A stretch of DNA of 64,000 nt from Culex pipiens pallens (Eukaryota; Arthropoda; Insecta; Diptera; Culicidae). The number at the start of each line of letters is the position of its first letter. Position 1 is the first letter of the stretch. The DNA lies in NCBI RefSeq assembly GCF_016801865.2, contig NC_068938.1, positions 15,162,746 through 15,226,745 on the forward strand. Direction: 5' to 3'. Below are positions 1 to 9,178 of this stretch, piece after piece. The translations under genes were made by a program, and so were the position numbers. The notes under the pieces are model-generated. The model saw only the letters and a list, made by a program, of their open reading frames with translations, did not search any database and was not told the origin of the DNA.

Positions 1-1239
1 TACTTTAACTCACCCCTTCAGCTGTCGGAACATCTGGAAGCTCGCGAGGGCAAGGATTTCTACCGTTGCAAGATCTGCAACGTGTTGACCAAGCAATGGA
101 AGCACCTGCAGCTTCACTTTGAGTTTACTCGGTTTCATCCGATTCTGGACGTTTCAGAGGAGGAACGACTCAAGTTCGAAGAGGCCGTTGAAACGGTGAC
201 CAGTTCAGATGGGCGCTGTTGTGGTTGCGATCTTGAATTTTCAAGTGGCGAAGAGCTGTTCCAGCATACAAGCGAATCGCACCTGTCGGAGGAGCTCATG
301 CAGTTTGCGTGCACAATTTGTCACCAGAGCCACTCCGATTGGAACAGTCTTCACAAGCACCAGCAACTGTTCATCGGAGAAAGGACCTATCGATGTCGAG
401 TAGCTGAATGTGGCTTCCAATCCGAGTCTCGAGAAACACTCAAGAAGCACGTGGACGTCGGAGTCCACGGCAATCTGGCCAATTTACCTCAACCTATCAA
501 GCAGGTGGAACCCATCCGATTCCACTGCTGCTTCTCGCTGTGCTCCAAAACGTTCGAAGAACGACACGAATTGGAACGCCACTGCAGCGAGGAACACGCG
601 GAACGACGTGCCTTCAACAGCATACACAGCAAGAACTCAACTCAAAACGTCTGCTCGCTCTGCGCTCGAGTCTTCCCCACGGACAAGCTCTACGCCAGCC
701 ACCTCGAATCGCTGACGGCGCCGAAGGCGATGTGCAGTACCTGTGGCAAAACGGTGTCCCGTTACGGAATCACCAAGCACATGCGACTTCACACCCAAGC
801 CAAAAGCAAGAGCTTCACCTGCCAGGAGTGCGGCAAGGTCTACGCGACCAAGGTCGGCCTGCTCAAGCACGAGAAACGTGACCACCTCAACGAGTTCCCT
901 GAGGCTTGCCAGTTCTGCGAAAAGCGCTTCATCCTGAAGAGTGACCTGAAGCACCACATGGCGATGCGGCACACGCAGGATCGCCCGTACAAGTGCACCC
1001 GGTGTGAGCTTGCGTTCGTGACCCGCCAGCAGCTGGCCCGGCACGAGGCAACGCACACCGATGAACGGCCGTACGGTTGTAGCTACTGCTCGAACACGTA
1101 CCGCCACGACGCCGATCGGAAGCGGCACGAGCAGGGAGTTCATCTCAACGAGAAGCCCTTCCAGTGTGGGCTGTGTGACGCTGCGTTCGTGCGGGAGCGG
1201 GAATTGCGGCTGCATACGGGTTCCGTTCATAAGCGTTAG
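1..1239 (+). CDS. C2H2 zinc-finger protein, 3' part (5' end outside window)
   Basis: The reading frame is open from base 1 to the TAG at 1237-1239. It encodes about ten C2H2 fingers, for example CQECGKVY..KHEKRDH, CTRCELAF..RHEATH and CSYCSNTY..RHEQGVH. The last three are joined by TGEKP-like linkers (TQDRPYKC, TDERPYGC, LNEKPFQC), which indicates a sequence-specific DNA-binding nuclear factor. It is a paralogue of the minus-strand gene at 1923-4196: both share CKICNVLTK and HFEFTRFHP blocks in the same order, so this gene probably also carried an N-terminal ZAD, now outside the window. Bases 1-21 look like the 3' end of an intron (a TTTAAC branch-like motif, a pyrimidine run and CAG at 19-21). 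The exon may therefore start at 22, and the ATG at 82 is internal, not the start. Target genes are unknown. Confidence 0.88.
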   Translation, partial: YFNSPLQLSEHLEAREGKDFYRCKICNVLTKQWKHLQLHFEFTRFHPILDVSEEERLKFEEAVETVTSSDGRCCGCDLEFSSGEELFQHTSESHLSEELMQFACTICHQSHSDWNSLHKHQQLFIGERTYRCRVAECGFQSESRETLKKHVDVGVHGNLANLPQPIKQVEPIRFHCCFSLCSKTFEERHELERHCSEEHAERRAFNSIHSKNSTQNVCSLCARVFPTDKLYASHLESLTAPKAMCSTCGKTVSRYGITKHMRLHTQAKSKSFTCQECGKVYATKVGLLKHEKRDHLNEFPEACQFCEKRFILKSDLKHHMAMRHTQDRPYKCTRCELAFVTRQQLARHEATHTDERPYGCSYCSNTYRHDADRKRHEQGVHLNEKPFQCGLCDAAFVRERELRLHTGSVHKR

Positions 1240-1922
1240 TATCTTAAACTATTTTATTTTAACACACAAATTCTTTTATATGACAACAAGCTTTACCCGA
1301 CAAACTTCGTTCTGCCTTTTTTCGTTTGTTGACGTTTTTAACTTTTTTGCTTATTCAGCCTCCTGTGATCAAAATTTGGTTTTACGTAACTTTTCCCATA
1401 CAATCTGCAGATTTTCCGGAATCGGTTCCAGAGTGGTCAAAGTTATAACTTTTTGGCGTAAGAACCTTCCTTGCACTTATATTGCTTATTGCGAGATAAA
1501 GTCACGATTCTCCTTCGCTTCGACTGACAGGAGGTTAAAGCCGCCGAACTACCGCAGTGTAAAAATCTGCAAGTTGAACTGAAATTCCGTGTTGATTTGG
1601 CTGTCAACTTGGTTTGTTTTCAATATTTTCCAAAAAGTCAGCTGAAAACTCAAGGCAACCTTTGACAAAAACCGAAAATTTGTTCTGCGGCTGTCATGCG
1701 GCCATTCTCTTGCGGTCATATCAGCGCGCGTGAACTCTAATTATTGACGCCCGCGATAATACAAACCAAACGCAACAAAGAGCGATCCGACGCTCCGTAT
1801 TGAATTGATTCGCGTCCGAACAAAACCGTTAAAAAAAATATATAAGATTTATTTATTACTCAGCTTTAAAATTACAGAATAATAATAAAGAATGAAGTAC
1901 TACATATAAATCAAATTGAACC
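1240..1922. other. Intergenic region between convergent zinc-finger genes
   Basis: This 680-bp tail-to-tail spacer has no supported gene. On the minus strand, AATAAA signals (plus-strand TTTATT at 1848-1853 and 1852-1857) lie about 70 nt past the stop of the 1923-4196 gene and fit its poly(A) site. On the plus strand, AATAAA at 1884-1889 is the only canonical signal for the upstream gene. If it is used, that 3' UTR would be about 650 nt and would overlap the 3' UTR of the opposite gene. Confidence 0.6.
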
Positions 1923-4196
1923 CTAATCCGAATCCTCCTTCACCTCCATTTGGTGCTGCTCATCGACGTGGGCGGCCAGCTGCTTGGCGACGTTGGTCGA
2001 ATAGTCACATCCCGTCACCATGCACTGGAACAGCTTCACGCCCGTGTGCGAAGAAATGTGCAGACGTAGATCGCGAGCCCGGATGAAGCACTTGCCGCAG
2101 TACTCGCACTTTTCGGGCTTTTCGTTCAAGTGGACCGCCTGCTCGTGCCGTTTGGTGTCGTTCGGATAGCGGTACTCTTTGCCGCAGTAGTTGCACGGGT
2201 ACCGCTGGTCCGTGTGGCCAATCATGTGTCGCTGGAGCAGGAACTTCGAGCCGAAGCTAATCGGACATTGGTTACAGCGGTACGGTTTGATCTTCATGTG
2301 CCTGTTGGTTTCGTGCGATTTGAGCAGTGTTTTCGTGTTGAAGATCTTGCCGCACGTTTTGCACAGCTCGCCGGCGGTGCCTTCGTGCTGACTCTTGATG
2401 TGCTGCTGCAGAGTGACCGGCGTGCGGAGTGTCGCTGGACAGTGCGGACACTGGTGCACGACCTGGGGCTCCTTCTCGTCGGCCGGCAGGTGGTAGTACT
2501 TTTCGTGACGGGTCAGCTGTTCGCGAGTCGAAAATCTCTGGCTGCACGCCGTGCACATGACCTTGCGATCGATGATGGAACGGGCGTGGCGTTTGTACGC
2601 CTCCGCTGATGGAAAGAGACGCTTGCACAGGTCACAAACGTAGTCTGGGTCTGCGTCTTTGCTGAAGTGATAGTTGACCGTGCGTTTCTCCTCATGAGCG
2701 ACCGAGCTGTGCTGCTCCAGTTCTTCCCTGCTCGGAAATACCTCGTTACAATCGCGCATGCAGCAGAAGAATTCCTCAATAAGTTCTTTGATGACGTATC
2801 TTGCGGGGAAACCAGCTTGATCACAGTGCAGTCCGGATTCCACGTGCTTACGAATTGCCGCACGCTGATCGGTCTTAAACGTACAATTCTCTGCACGACA
2901 CTGGTACGTTCTCGTACCGCTGAAGCTTTGCTGATGTTGGTGAAGACTTTTACGGTCCGAGAAGCAACTGTAGCAAATGGTGCACTGAAACATCGGAACA
3001 TCATCCCGATCATCGTAGTGCGCCTCCTTGACATGTTCCAGCAACGCTTCTGCGTCCTCAAACTCACCCTCACAAGCGCAGCATCGGCCATCAATCTCGT
3101 ACAAGGTGTCTACCACGCTGTCGAATTTCGTTTGTTCCTCCTCGGACGGCTCCAACCACGGATGGAATCGAGTAAATTCAAAGTGAATCTGCAGCGTTGT
3201 CATCTCCTTCGTAAGAACATTACAGATCTTACAGCGATAGAACTGTTTCTTTTCACGCTCGTTACGATGGCGGTCCAAATCCCACTTGCTCTTGAATCGC
3301 TTCTTGCAATCATTACACTTGATGCTACTCCACGCGACTTCCTGTTTCGCGTGCATCAATCCACGATGTGTCTGCAGCTCCTTCTCACTTCCAAACAGCT
3401 TTCCACAGCAGCAAATAAGTCCGCCAAACAACAGTTGTTCGTAAAACTCACCCTCGGCCACCGTTTCAAAGGCCTCTTGCAATTTTTCCCCTTCCTCACC
3501 CGGAACGTCCAGATAAATAAACGGATCAACTTCTTCCTCCGGCGGGGGTTGTGGCTTCGGGCGTTGAACCCGCACCTTCGGAGTCACACCCGGCACGGAC
3601 CATCCCTCCTCGGCCACGTTGAACAACTCTTCGGCGTTCATCGAATCTTCCTCGACCTTGACGTGCGAGGCTCGCGTCCGCGCATCGTTCTCCAAAATCA
3701 TCTCCCGCAGCTGGGCCGCACAGCTCAGCTGATCCAAACACTGGCCGCAAATGTGCTGCGGAAGTCCGTCCGTTTCCACCGGCTTCTTCAGGCCCACCGT
3801 TCGTCCGATAAGCTCCGCAATCAGCTTGCCCTCGCAGATGCAAAACACCGAAATCAGCTCGTCCGGTTCGTCGTCCTCGCACAGCCGACAGCATCCGTCC
3901 ACGTTCTTCAAGCTGTTCCGCAGCAGCTGCCCGGTGAAGAATCGGTTGGTGTCGCGGCAGCGCTTCCGAAACGTGCACGCCTTATCCAGCTGTTCTAGGC
4001 AGCGGCCGCAGATGTACTGCGACATGTCGCCCATCTCGTACTGGGACAGCTTCGTGAGCTCGCTGATCATTTCCGACACGAGCTTCTGCTGCGAGGAACA
4101 GCGCGCGAACAGGGAAATCAGCTCGTCCACTTCCGTCTCCAAGCAGAGCCGACAGGGTGGCGTCTCTTCCGGGTCTGATTCGTTTTCGAAGAACAT
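1923..4196 (-). CDS. Double-ZAD C2H2 zinc-finger protein
   Basis: The product is a 757-aa nuclear factor of the insect ZAD-C2H2 family. ZAD domains use a CxxC...CxxC zinc site to dimerise, and the fingers bind DNA. Two ZADs are visible. The first has Cys15/Cys18 with Cys63/Cys66 (CRLC...CGRC) and the second has Cys103/Cys106 with Cys150/Cys153 (CRLC...CGQC). A Pro/Glu-rich linker follows, then about 14 C2H2 motifs, the last block with TGEKP-like linkers. The start is placed at 4196 because the in-frame ATG at 4238 falls inside a 58-nt intron (4213-4270), and the 4196 ATG has a good insect context (CACCAAAATG). The protein C-terminus is Asp/Glu rich (KEDSD). It faces a paralogue at 1-1239. Its targets are unknown. 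Confidence 0.92.
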   Translation of the reverse strand: MFFENESDPEETPPCRLCLETEVDELISLFARCSSQQKLVSEMISELTKLSQYEMGDMSQYICGRCLEQLDKACTFRKRCRDTNRFFTGQLLRNSLKNVDGCCRLCEDDEPDELISVFCICEGKLIAELIGRTVGLKKPVETDGLPQHICGQCLDQLSCAAQLREMILENDARTRASHVKVEEDSMNAEELFNVAEEGWSVPGVTPKVRVQRPKPQPPPEEEVDPFIYLDVPGEEGEKLQEAFETVAEGEFYEQLLFGGLICCCGKLFGSEKELQTHRGLMHAKQEVAWSSIKCNDCKKRFKSKWDLDRHRNEREKKQFYRCKICNVLTKEMTTLQIHFEFTRFHPWLEPSEEEQTKFDSVVDTLYEIDGRCCACEGEFEDAEALLEHVKEAHYDDRDDVPMFQCTICYSCFSDRKSLHQHQQSFSGTRTYQCRAENCTFKTDQRAAIRKHVESGLHCDQAGFPARYVIKELIEEFFCCMRDCNEVFPSREELEQHSSVAHEEKRTVNYHFSKDADPDYVCDLCKRLFPSAEAYKRHARSIIDRKVMCTACSQRFSTREQLTRHEKYYHLPADEKEPQVVHQCPHCPATLRTPVTLQQHIKSQHEGTAGELCKTCGKIFNTKTLLKSHETNRHMKIKPYRCNQCPISFGSKFLLQRHMIGHTDQRYPCNYCGKEYRYPNDTKRHEQAVHLNEKPEKCEYCGKCFIRARDLRLHISSHTGVKLFQCMVTGCDYSTNVAKQLAAHVDEQHQMEVKEDSD

Positions 4197-4212
4197 TTTG
4201 GTGGTGTTTGAG

Positions 4213-4270
4213 CTGCAAGGTGGGTGAGGATTAAACACCTAAAAATCCACGTTAATAAATCAATATTTAC
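4213..4270 (-). other. Probable 5' UTR intron of the double-ZAD gene
   Basis: On the minus strand a TTTCAG/GTAAAT donor at 4270 is followed 58 nt later by a pyrimidine-rich CCACCTTGCAG acceptor at 4213. A TTTAAT branch-like motif lies about 27 nt before the acceptor. The size is typical of dipteran short introns. Splicing removes the upstream in-frame ATG at 4238 and leaves the 4196 ATG as the first start codon. Confidence 0.65.
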
Positions 4271-5426
4271 CTGAAAGTTATCAAATTCTTGCAAGTTTTT
4301 CTAAAAAGATGCTCTGAAATCACAAAAAAACAAAGATCTGTCACTCTTGAAAAACGTCATCACATCAAACAAAACTGTTGGCAGTGCTGCCATCAGCAAC
4401 GCGATAGACCTACACGCTCATTTTCCTTTACTCATTTGAAATACGTTTCAGCCTTCGTGTAATCAGCGATTACATAGCTGATTGAGGTCGAAAAAGTGGT
4501 TCGGTCATCGGTGTTGAGGTTGAGACAAATTTCTAAGCAAAACTAGCATTTCGATGCCAACATTTCAAAAAGCATCATGTACAAACTATGTATTTTGAGA
4601 AAAACGCATTTGAATGTTGAGCACCCATTTTCAATTCCCATTTTAATATAAAAGCAAAATAAGATGTTCTAATGATAACACACGATGCAAAACGTTGCTT
4701 TTATTGATACTTGATCATCCAAATTCAATAAAACATTATTTCCGTAATTTTATTTGAGAAAAACAAACATTACTTCTTTTGAAATCACCAGCGTCTATAC
4801 CACCCTGCTGTCATTGAGGGGGGCGCTTTGTTATGATTCGTTTTTCTTCGCCGAATATCCATGGCGCTTTTTTCATGTTGCTTTTTTTTCGTCACGAGGT
4901 TCATGTAGTCTTTTATTTGACAGGTTGACAGGGCTATATAAACAGGAACTGCTGATGGCAGAGATTTTGTTTATGTTACTTTATTTAAAATCATGATTAA
5001 ACAGACTTTACTGAAGTAACTTTTGCTCATTTTTGGTGGAGAGGTAGCTTATTAGGAGTACTTTCAGAATATGCAATAACCCAGAAAGTGTCAAAATGTA
5101 CATGATGCCTTTTGAAATGTTACCGTCGATTTCCCAAACACTGACTTCAATTTCAAGTATGTACCTTCAACTTGTTTGAAGAAAAAGAAGATTTTTTTTT
5201 GAAGAATTGACAATCTTGACGTCTTGTTTTGGACACTTCCGGTACTCACGATTAAGAAACTCGTAGGATGCGTACATTGAGTAGTGACTTTCTTTTGATT
5301 CTATCAATTGAAACATGGTACATCTTATTGTGATCCATAGAAATTGAATATTAATCAAAAGTTTATATTGAAGTCCTGCAAACAAATACGAAAAAAATGT
5401 CACCCTCCACTAACCTTCCGTCCGGA
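4271..5426. other. Intergenic spacer with an orphan TATA-like box
   Basis: This stretch lies between the 5' end of the double-ZAD gene and the 3' end of MED15 and contains no convincing coding sequence. It must hold the promoter of the minus-strand ZAD gene (about 4280-4500) and the MED15 3' UTR. On the plus strand GGCTATATAAACAGG (about 4931-4945) is a good TATA-box match, but no plus-strand gene follows it. The 80-aa frame around it resembles no known protein. Confidence 0.4.
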
Positions 5427-7767
5427 TTACATTCCGAGCAGCACGCTCGTAGCGCTCGGAGCGACCAGGCTCGGATTGGGTGCGCACGCCTGGCGCACCG
5501 ACATCTCCCACGTGTCCAGCAGATGGGACAGCGAAAACATCTCCGGCAGCTTGCAGATGCGCGCCAGGAACGACTGCTGCACCTGGACGAGGAACGGTGT
5601 CGCGTTGTACTCCTGCTCGATGAGTGAGCAGGTAGGCGAAGTGAAGGGGTACTCGTCCGGGATGGTAACGGCGATGGGCGGAACGCACGGGAGATGTTTG
5701 TCGTCGAGCCAGCAGATCAGCTTGATGGTTTTGGTGCCACCGATGGCGCACTGGTCCAGGGAGACCTTGAACTTTTGATCGAGACGGGCGATTTCGCCCT
5801 GGAGAATGTGCGGAATCTCTTGGCCGCCGGATAGGCTGGACGATTGCGGGTCATCGACGGCGAGCCGCGGTTGTTTGGCTGGAGTTGGGAGATTTTTGAT
5901 GTCTGGGCCGAACAGGGCTTCCAGGCACGGACGGAAGGTGCGCTGGAGAGTGTGATTTCCGAGCGAGCTTTGGAGATTGGCGGAGACGGCTTCCACCAGC
6001 GGGTTGTTTAGGGGAGTTTCGCGGATCGAGCCCAGCTGGCTGGTGAGAGCGGCTTCACACTTGTAGAGGGTTTCCAGTGGGATTCGGCAGGTTGGATTGC
6101 AGAGGATTTCCAGCAAACGTTTCATCTTGCCGATCTTGTCGTGGTCGTCGTTTTCCATTTTGGCAATCATGCGCTTGAGCGGTTCGATGTACTTGGTCAG
6201 CGAGCGATACTTTTCGCGGTAGAGTTGCTCCTCCTGTGGGTTCAGGGGGCTTGGAGCTGCTCCTCCGGGTTGGCCTGGGGTGTTGAGGTTCGAGCCTGGT
6301 GATTGACCAATGTTGCGCGGTGGGACGCTTCCCATTTGAGGGCTTGGTGAAGGAATTAGGGCCGGGCTAGGAATCATTTGGCCTGGGTGAGATTGTGGGC
6401 CGAGGGAGCCTGGTCCAACCGGTGATGGAACCGATGGCGACGGTGATTGGCGTAAGAATTGATTCGGAGTTACGCTGCGTACGGCTCCACCGGGGAAGAC
6501 CTGGCCTCCGCTCATCATGTCCTGTGGCTTGCGGACCATTCCGGGGACGAAGTTGCCTTGTCCAGCCATTTGATTACCCGGCATGGCACCACCGGGACCC
6601 ATTCCACCGGCATTCATTTGACCACCACCGACGTTGGGCCCACCCGGACCGCCAGGTTGCTGTAGATTTGGTGGCATTCCGCCTTGCACCTGCTGCTGGC
6701 CAGCGACTTGCTGAACCTGACCTAAATTTCCGCCAGGGCCACCAACGCCTTGATTCATCTGGTTCATTTGGCCACCGGCCATTGCCATCTGTTGGTTCGG
6801 ATTCATTCCCGGAGGCATCTGCTGTCGGATCATCTGGTTCGGGCCCATTCCCATTTGGCCGGGATTCATCGGATTGTTGCCAACCATCTGCCCAGCTCCA
6901 GGATTCATCCCTCCCGGGTTCAACTGCTGGTTCAGCGCGTTCTGGTTCATCTGACCTCCCGGATTGACCTGCATGCCGCCCATTCCTCCCATCGCGTTCA
7001 TCTGGTTCGGTCCACCCGGAACTCCCTGCTGCGGTCCCCCCTGTTGCATCATCGCCATCTGTCCCTGATTGCCCATGCCCACAATCTTACCTCCGCTCAT
7101 TCCTCCCATGCCCATCTGCATCCCACCCGGACCCTGCTGGCCAGGCATCATCTGGCCACCACCAACCCGGTTCGGCATATTCGCCATCCCTCCCGTCATC
7201 GGCATCTGGGGACGGTTCAGCGTTTGCAGCAAGTTCGACGCGTTCCCCGCCCCAATCTGACCCGGTCCCATTCCGGGTCCGCCCATCTGGCCACCTCCCA
7301 TCATCGGCGGCCGCGTGCCCTGCTGGGCCAACGTCTGCAGGGCATTTATCGGATCCGGCATCCCGCCCTGCTGACCCGGATTCCCTCCGCCGTCCTGATT
7401 CGCCCCGGCCGCATTCTGTTGGTTCTTGTTTTTGGAATCTGTAAAAAAAGAAGAATAAGAACTCCACCCCCAAAGAAGAAGCCAACGCTCACTGACTCAT
7501 CTCGCGGACGTGCAGAATCAGCCGGGCCACGTAGCCCAGATATTCGTCCTTGTTGCGGGCCTTCGTGAAGACGTGGTTCTCCATCTCGAGCCCATTTTTG
7601 CTCGAAGTCATTCCGGACTGCTGGATCGCTTCATTGCTGTGCGGAAAAAAAAAAGAAAGTTGAAAGCTTGACCACCCTGAAAAGTAGATGGCTCTGAAAA
7701 ATGCTCACATCTTATTGACGACACTCTGCCGGAAGCTGGACGTTTTCCACGAGTTGTCCTCGGTCAT
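5427..7767 (-). CDS. MED15: Mediator complex subunit 15 (ARC105-like), three coding exons
   Basis: This is the tail-module subunit of Mediator, which passes signals from DNA-bound activators to RNA polymerase II. CDS exons on the minus strand are 7709-7767 (59 nt), 7497-7636 (140 nt) and 5427-7438, together encoding 736 aa. Exons 1-2 encode the activator-binding KIX domain (starting MTEDNSWKTSSFRQSVV and ending RLILHVREM). A long Gly/Met/Gln/Pro-rich stretch follows (about residues 90-390). The conserved MED15 C-terminal region comes last, including the YREKYRSLTKYIEPLKRMI helix segment and the C-terminal SFLARICKLPEMFSLSHLLDTW segment. The exon 2 donor is a weak GTCAGT; a stronger GTGAGC lies 4 nt further on but would shift the frame. 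The first intron has a GTGAGC donor. The gene lies head-to-tail with a KIX-only paralogue just upstream. Confidence 0.95.
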
Positions 7768-8032
7768 CGTGCTCGCTAGTCACTGCGGTACGGATTGCGG
7801 GTGAAATTGGACCGGAATTCGTGGATTTTCACGGAAAATTCACAAAAATTTGCGCTGCCACGAACTTTTTCGTGGAATCAAGACTTTTTGATGCCGCTAC
7901 GTTTGACGTTTGCACAACACGGGCGTAGACAAAAGAGGGGGAGGCTAGAAAATCTAGTACTTCAGGGATTTCAGCGTTTGTTTACATAATCTAGTACGAC
8001 TTTTTCTTAACTCATTTTTAACTGGGGTTTTT
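7768..8032 (-). promoter_or_regulatory. MED15 5' flank
   Basis: These 265 bp separate the MED15 start codon from the poly(A) signal of the upstream KIX gene and so must hold the MED15 promoter and 5' UTR. No TATA box is obvious, consistent with a housekeeping promoter. A short repeat (AATCTAGTAC, near 7950 and 7988) occurs twice. The exact start site cannot be placed. Confidence 0.45.
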
Positions 8033-8038
8033 TTTATT
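8033..8038 (-). terminator. Poly(A) signal of the KIX-only gene
   Basis: AATAAA on the minus strand (TTTATT on plus) lies 77 nt beyond the stop codon at 8115-8117. Together with intact splice sites it supports 8115-8507 as an independent transcription unit and not a decayed MED15 exon copy. Confidence 0.6.
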
Positions 8039-8114
8039 AATGATTCACCTGACAAATTTACAAGAATTTCGTTTCATTTTTAATTGAACGCGTATCACAA
8101 AAGTTTAATAACTT

Positions 8115-8507
8115 TTATCGATCCACCCATTCTTCCTCGGAATCATATGAATTTTTTTGAACATTTTGTTTCTGACCTAAAAGATAATAAATTTAAAATT
8201 AAATTTATATCAACTAGTTTTCCCACAACAACTATCCTTACCAATTTCGCGAATGTGCAGAATCAGCCGGGCCACAAAGCCAAGATATTCGTCCTTGTTT
8301 TGTGCCCGCTGGAAGACGTGACTTTCCATTTCCTGTCCATTTCGGCTCGAGATTAGGCCGGTACTTTGTATGCAATCGTTGCTGGTCAAATTACAAGTTT
8401 TCATTAGCAAATTTCCATCAAAAAATTGAACGCAATAAAACTTACATTTTGTTGACCACACTTTGGCGAAAACTTGGCCTTCTCCAGGATTCGTCAGCGA
8501 CGGACAT
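8115..8507 (-). CDS. KIX-only MED15 paralogue (87-aa microprotein, three exons)
   Basis: CDS exons on the minus strand are 8446-8507, 8242-8381 and 8115-8176, totalling 264 nt (87 codons plus TAA). The first begins MSVADESWRRPSFRQSVV, matching the MED15 N-terminus. The second is 140 nt, exactly as in MED15, and about 68% identical in protein (32 of 47 residues). It keeps the invariant NKDEYLG.VARLILH.RE block. Splice sites are canonical (AAAT/GTAAGT, CCAG/CAAC, ATTG/GTAAGG, TTTTAG/GTCAG) with the same phases as MED15. Exon 3 is not MED15-like: it adds a short acidic tail ending DSEEEWVDR and then stops. The start codon context is CAACATG. The protein would bind activators through KIX but lacks the C-terminal part that anchors MED15 in Mediator. 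A competitor or modulator role is an inference. Confidence 0.82.
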
Positions 8508-8954
8508 GTTGCTGAGGCTGCTTGGCTTTCTTCAGAAAACAACTTGTTTTCCTCTCCTGGAAATGTGTTGTGAATGGGAATGCAAAGTGTTGACGGCGTC
8601 GTCAGCCAGCAAGGGCAAACATCTGGTTCTAAGTTCTAGTACTGCACTGAACTGCACCGCGCGGTGTGTGCAATCTGATTTGACGCGCGGGTGGGTTTAG
8701 AGTGGTTCACTGTTTCAAAATAGAAGAGATTCTTCCACGAAAATTATAACATGTTTTATCTGTCTTTTTTTTAACAATTTGATTTTTAATAAAACCCTTT
8801 TTTTATTTCGGCTGCCTATTAGTTTTCAGAACAAGAATACTTTAAGAATTTTGGATTTTTTTGAATATTGGAATTTTAGAACTAATATTCTAGTATTAAA
8901 ATTTTTGAACTAAAGATAAAAACTTAAAATTTATTTTATTTTAGAATTTTAGAA
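8508..8954. other. Upstream flank of the KIX-only gene
   Basis: The flank to about 8700 is GC-richer than what follows and probably contains the minus-strand promoter of the KIX gene. TTCAGTGCAGT on the minus strand near 8640-8650 resembles an insect initiator. From 8700 the sequence becomes AT-rich and featureless. Confidence 0.35.
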
Positions 8955-9142
8955 GTCACGTAGCAGCATTGCCTTTTTTTCTATTGCGAGATTCCTACTC
9001 GAAACAAGGTGTTCGAAGGCTTGATTGTTGAGGCAATTGCAAACCTCTTTTTACACTTAAGCGTCCACCCACCCGGGATTCGAACTGACGACCTTTGGAT
9101 TGTGAGTCCAATTGCATTTCAGCGACTCCACCGAGACAGGAC
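8955..9142 (-). mobile_element. tRNA-derived SINE fragment
   Basis: Read on the minus strand, a polymerase III promoter-like head is visible: GGTGGAGTCGCTG as a diverged A box, an anticodon-like loop CTCACAA within a GGA/TCC stem, and AGTTCGAATCC as a good B box (plus 9075-9085). The acceptor stem does not pair and there is no clean tRNA end. A SINE body follows to about 8955. It has the same Val(CAC)-type loop as the SINE at 20486-20737. Confidence 0.55.
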
Positions 9143-9178
9143 CTAGGGAGACTACTCCTACACCTGGATTAAGCTAAC

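Noticed and set aside
637..1230. 197-codon minus-strand frame opposite the zinc-finger exon
   Set aside because: It is an antisense shadow of the finger-coding sequence, whose plus-strand frame has clear C2H2 periodicity.
2667..3998. 443-codon plus-strand frame opposite the double-ZAD gene
   Set aside because: It is long but antisense to a clearly conserved gene and shows no domain or codon pattern of its own.
9063..9140. tRNA gene (B box and anticodon-like arm)
   Set aside because: The acceptor stem does not pair and the A box is diverged. The sequence continues as a SINE body.
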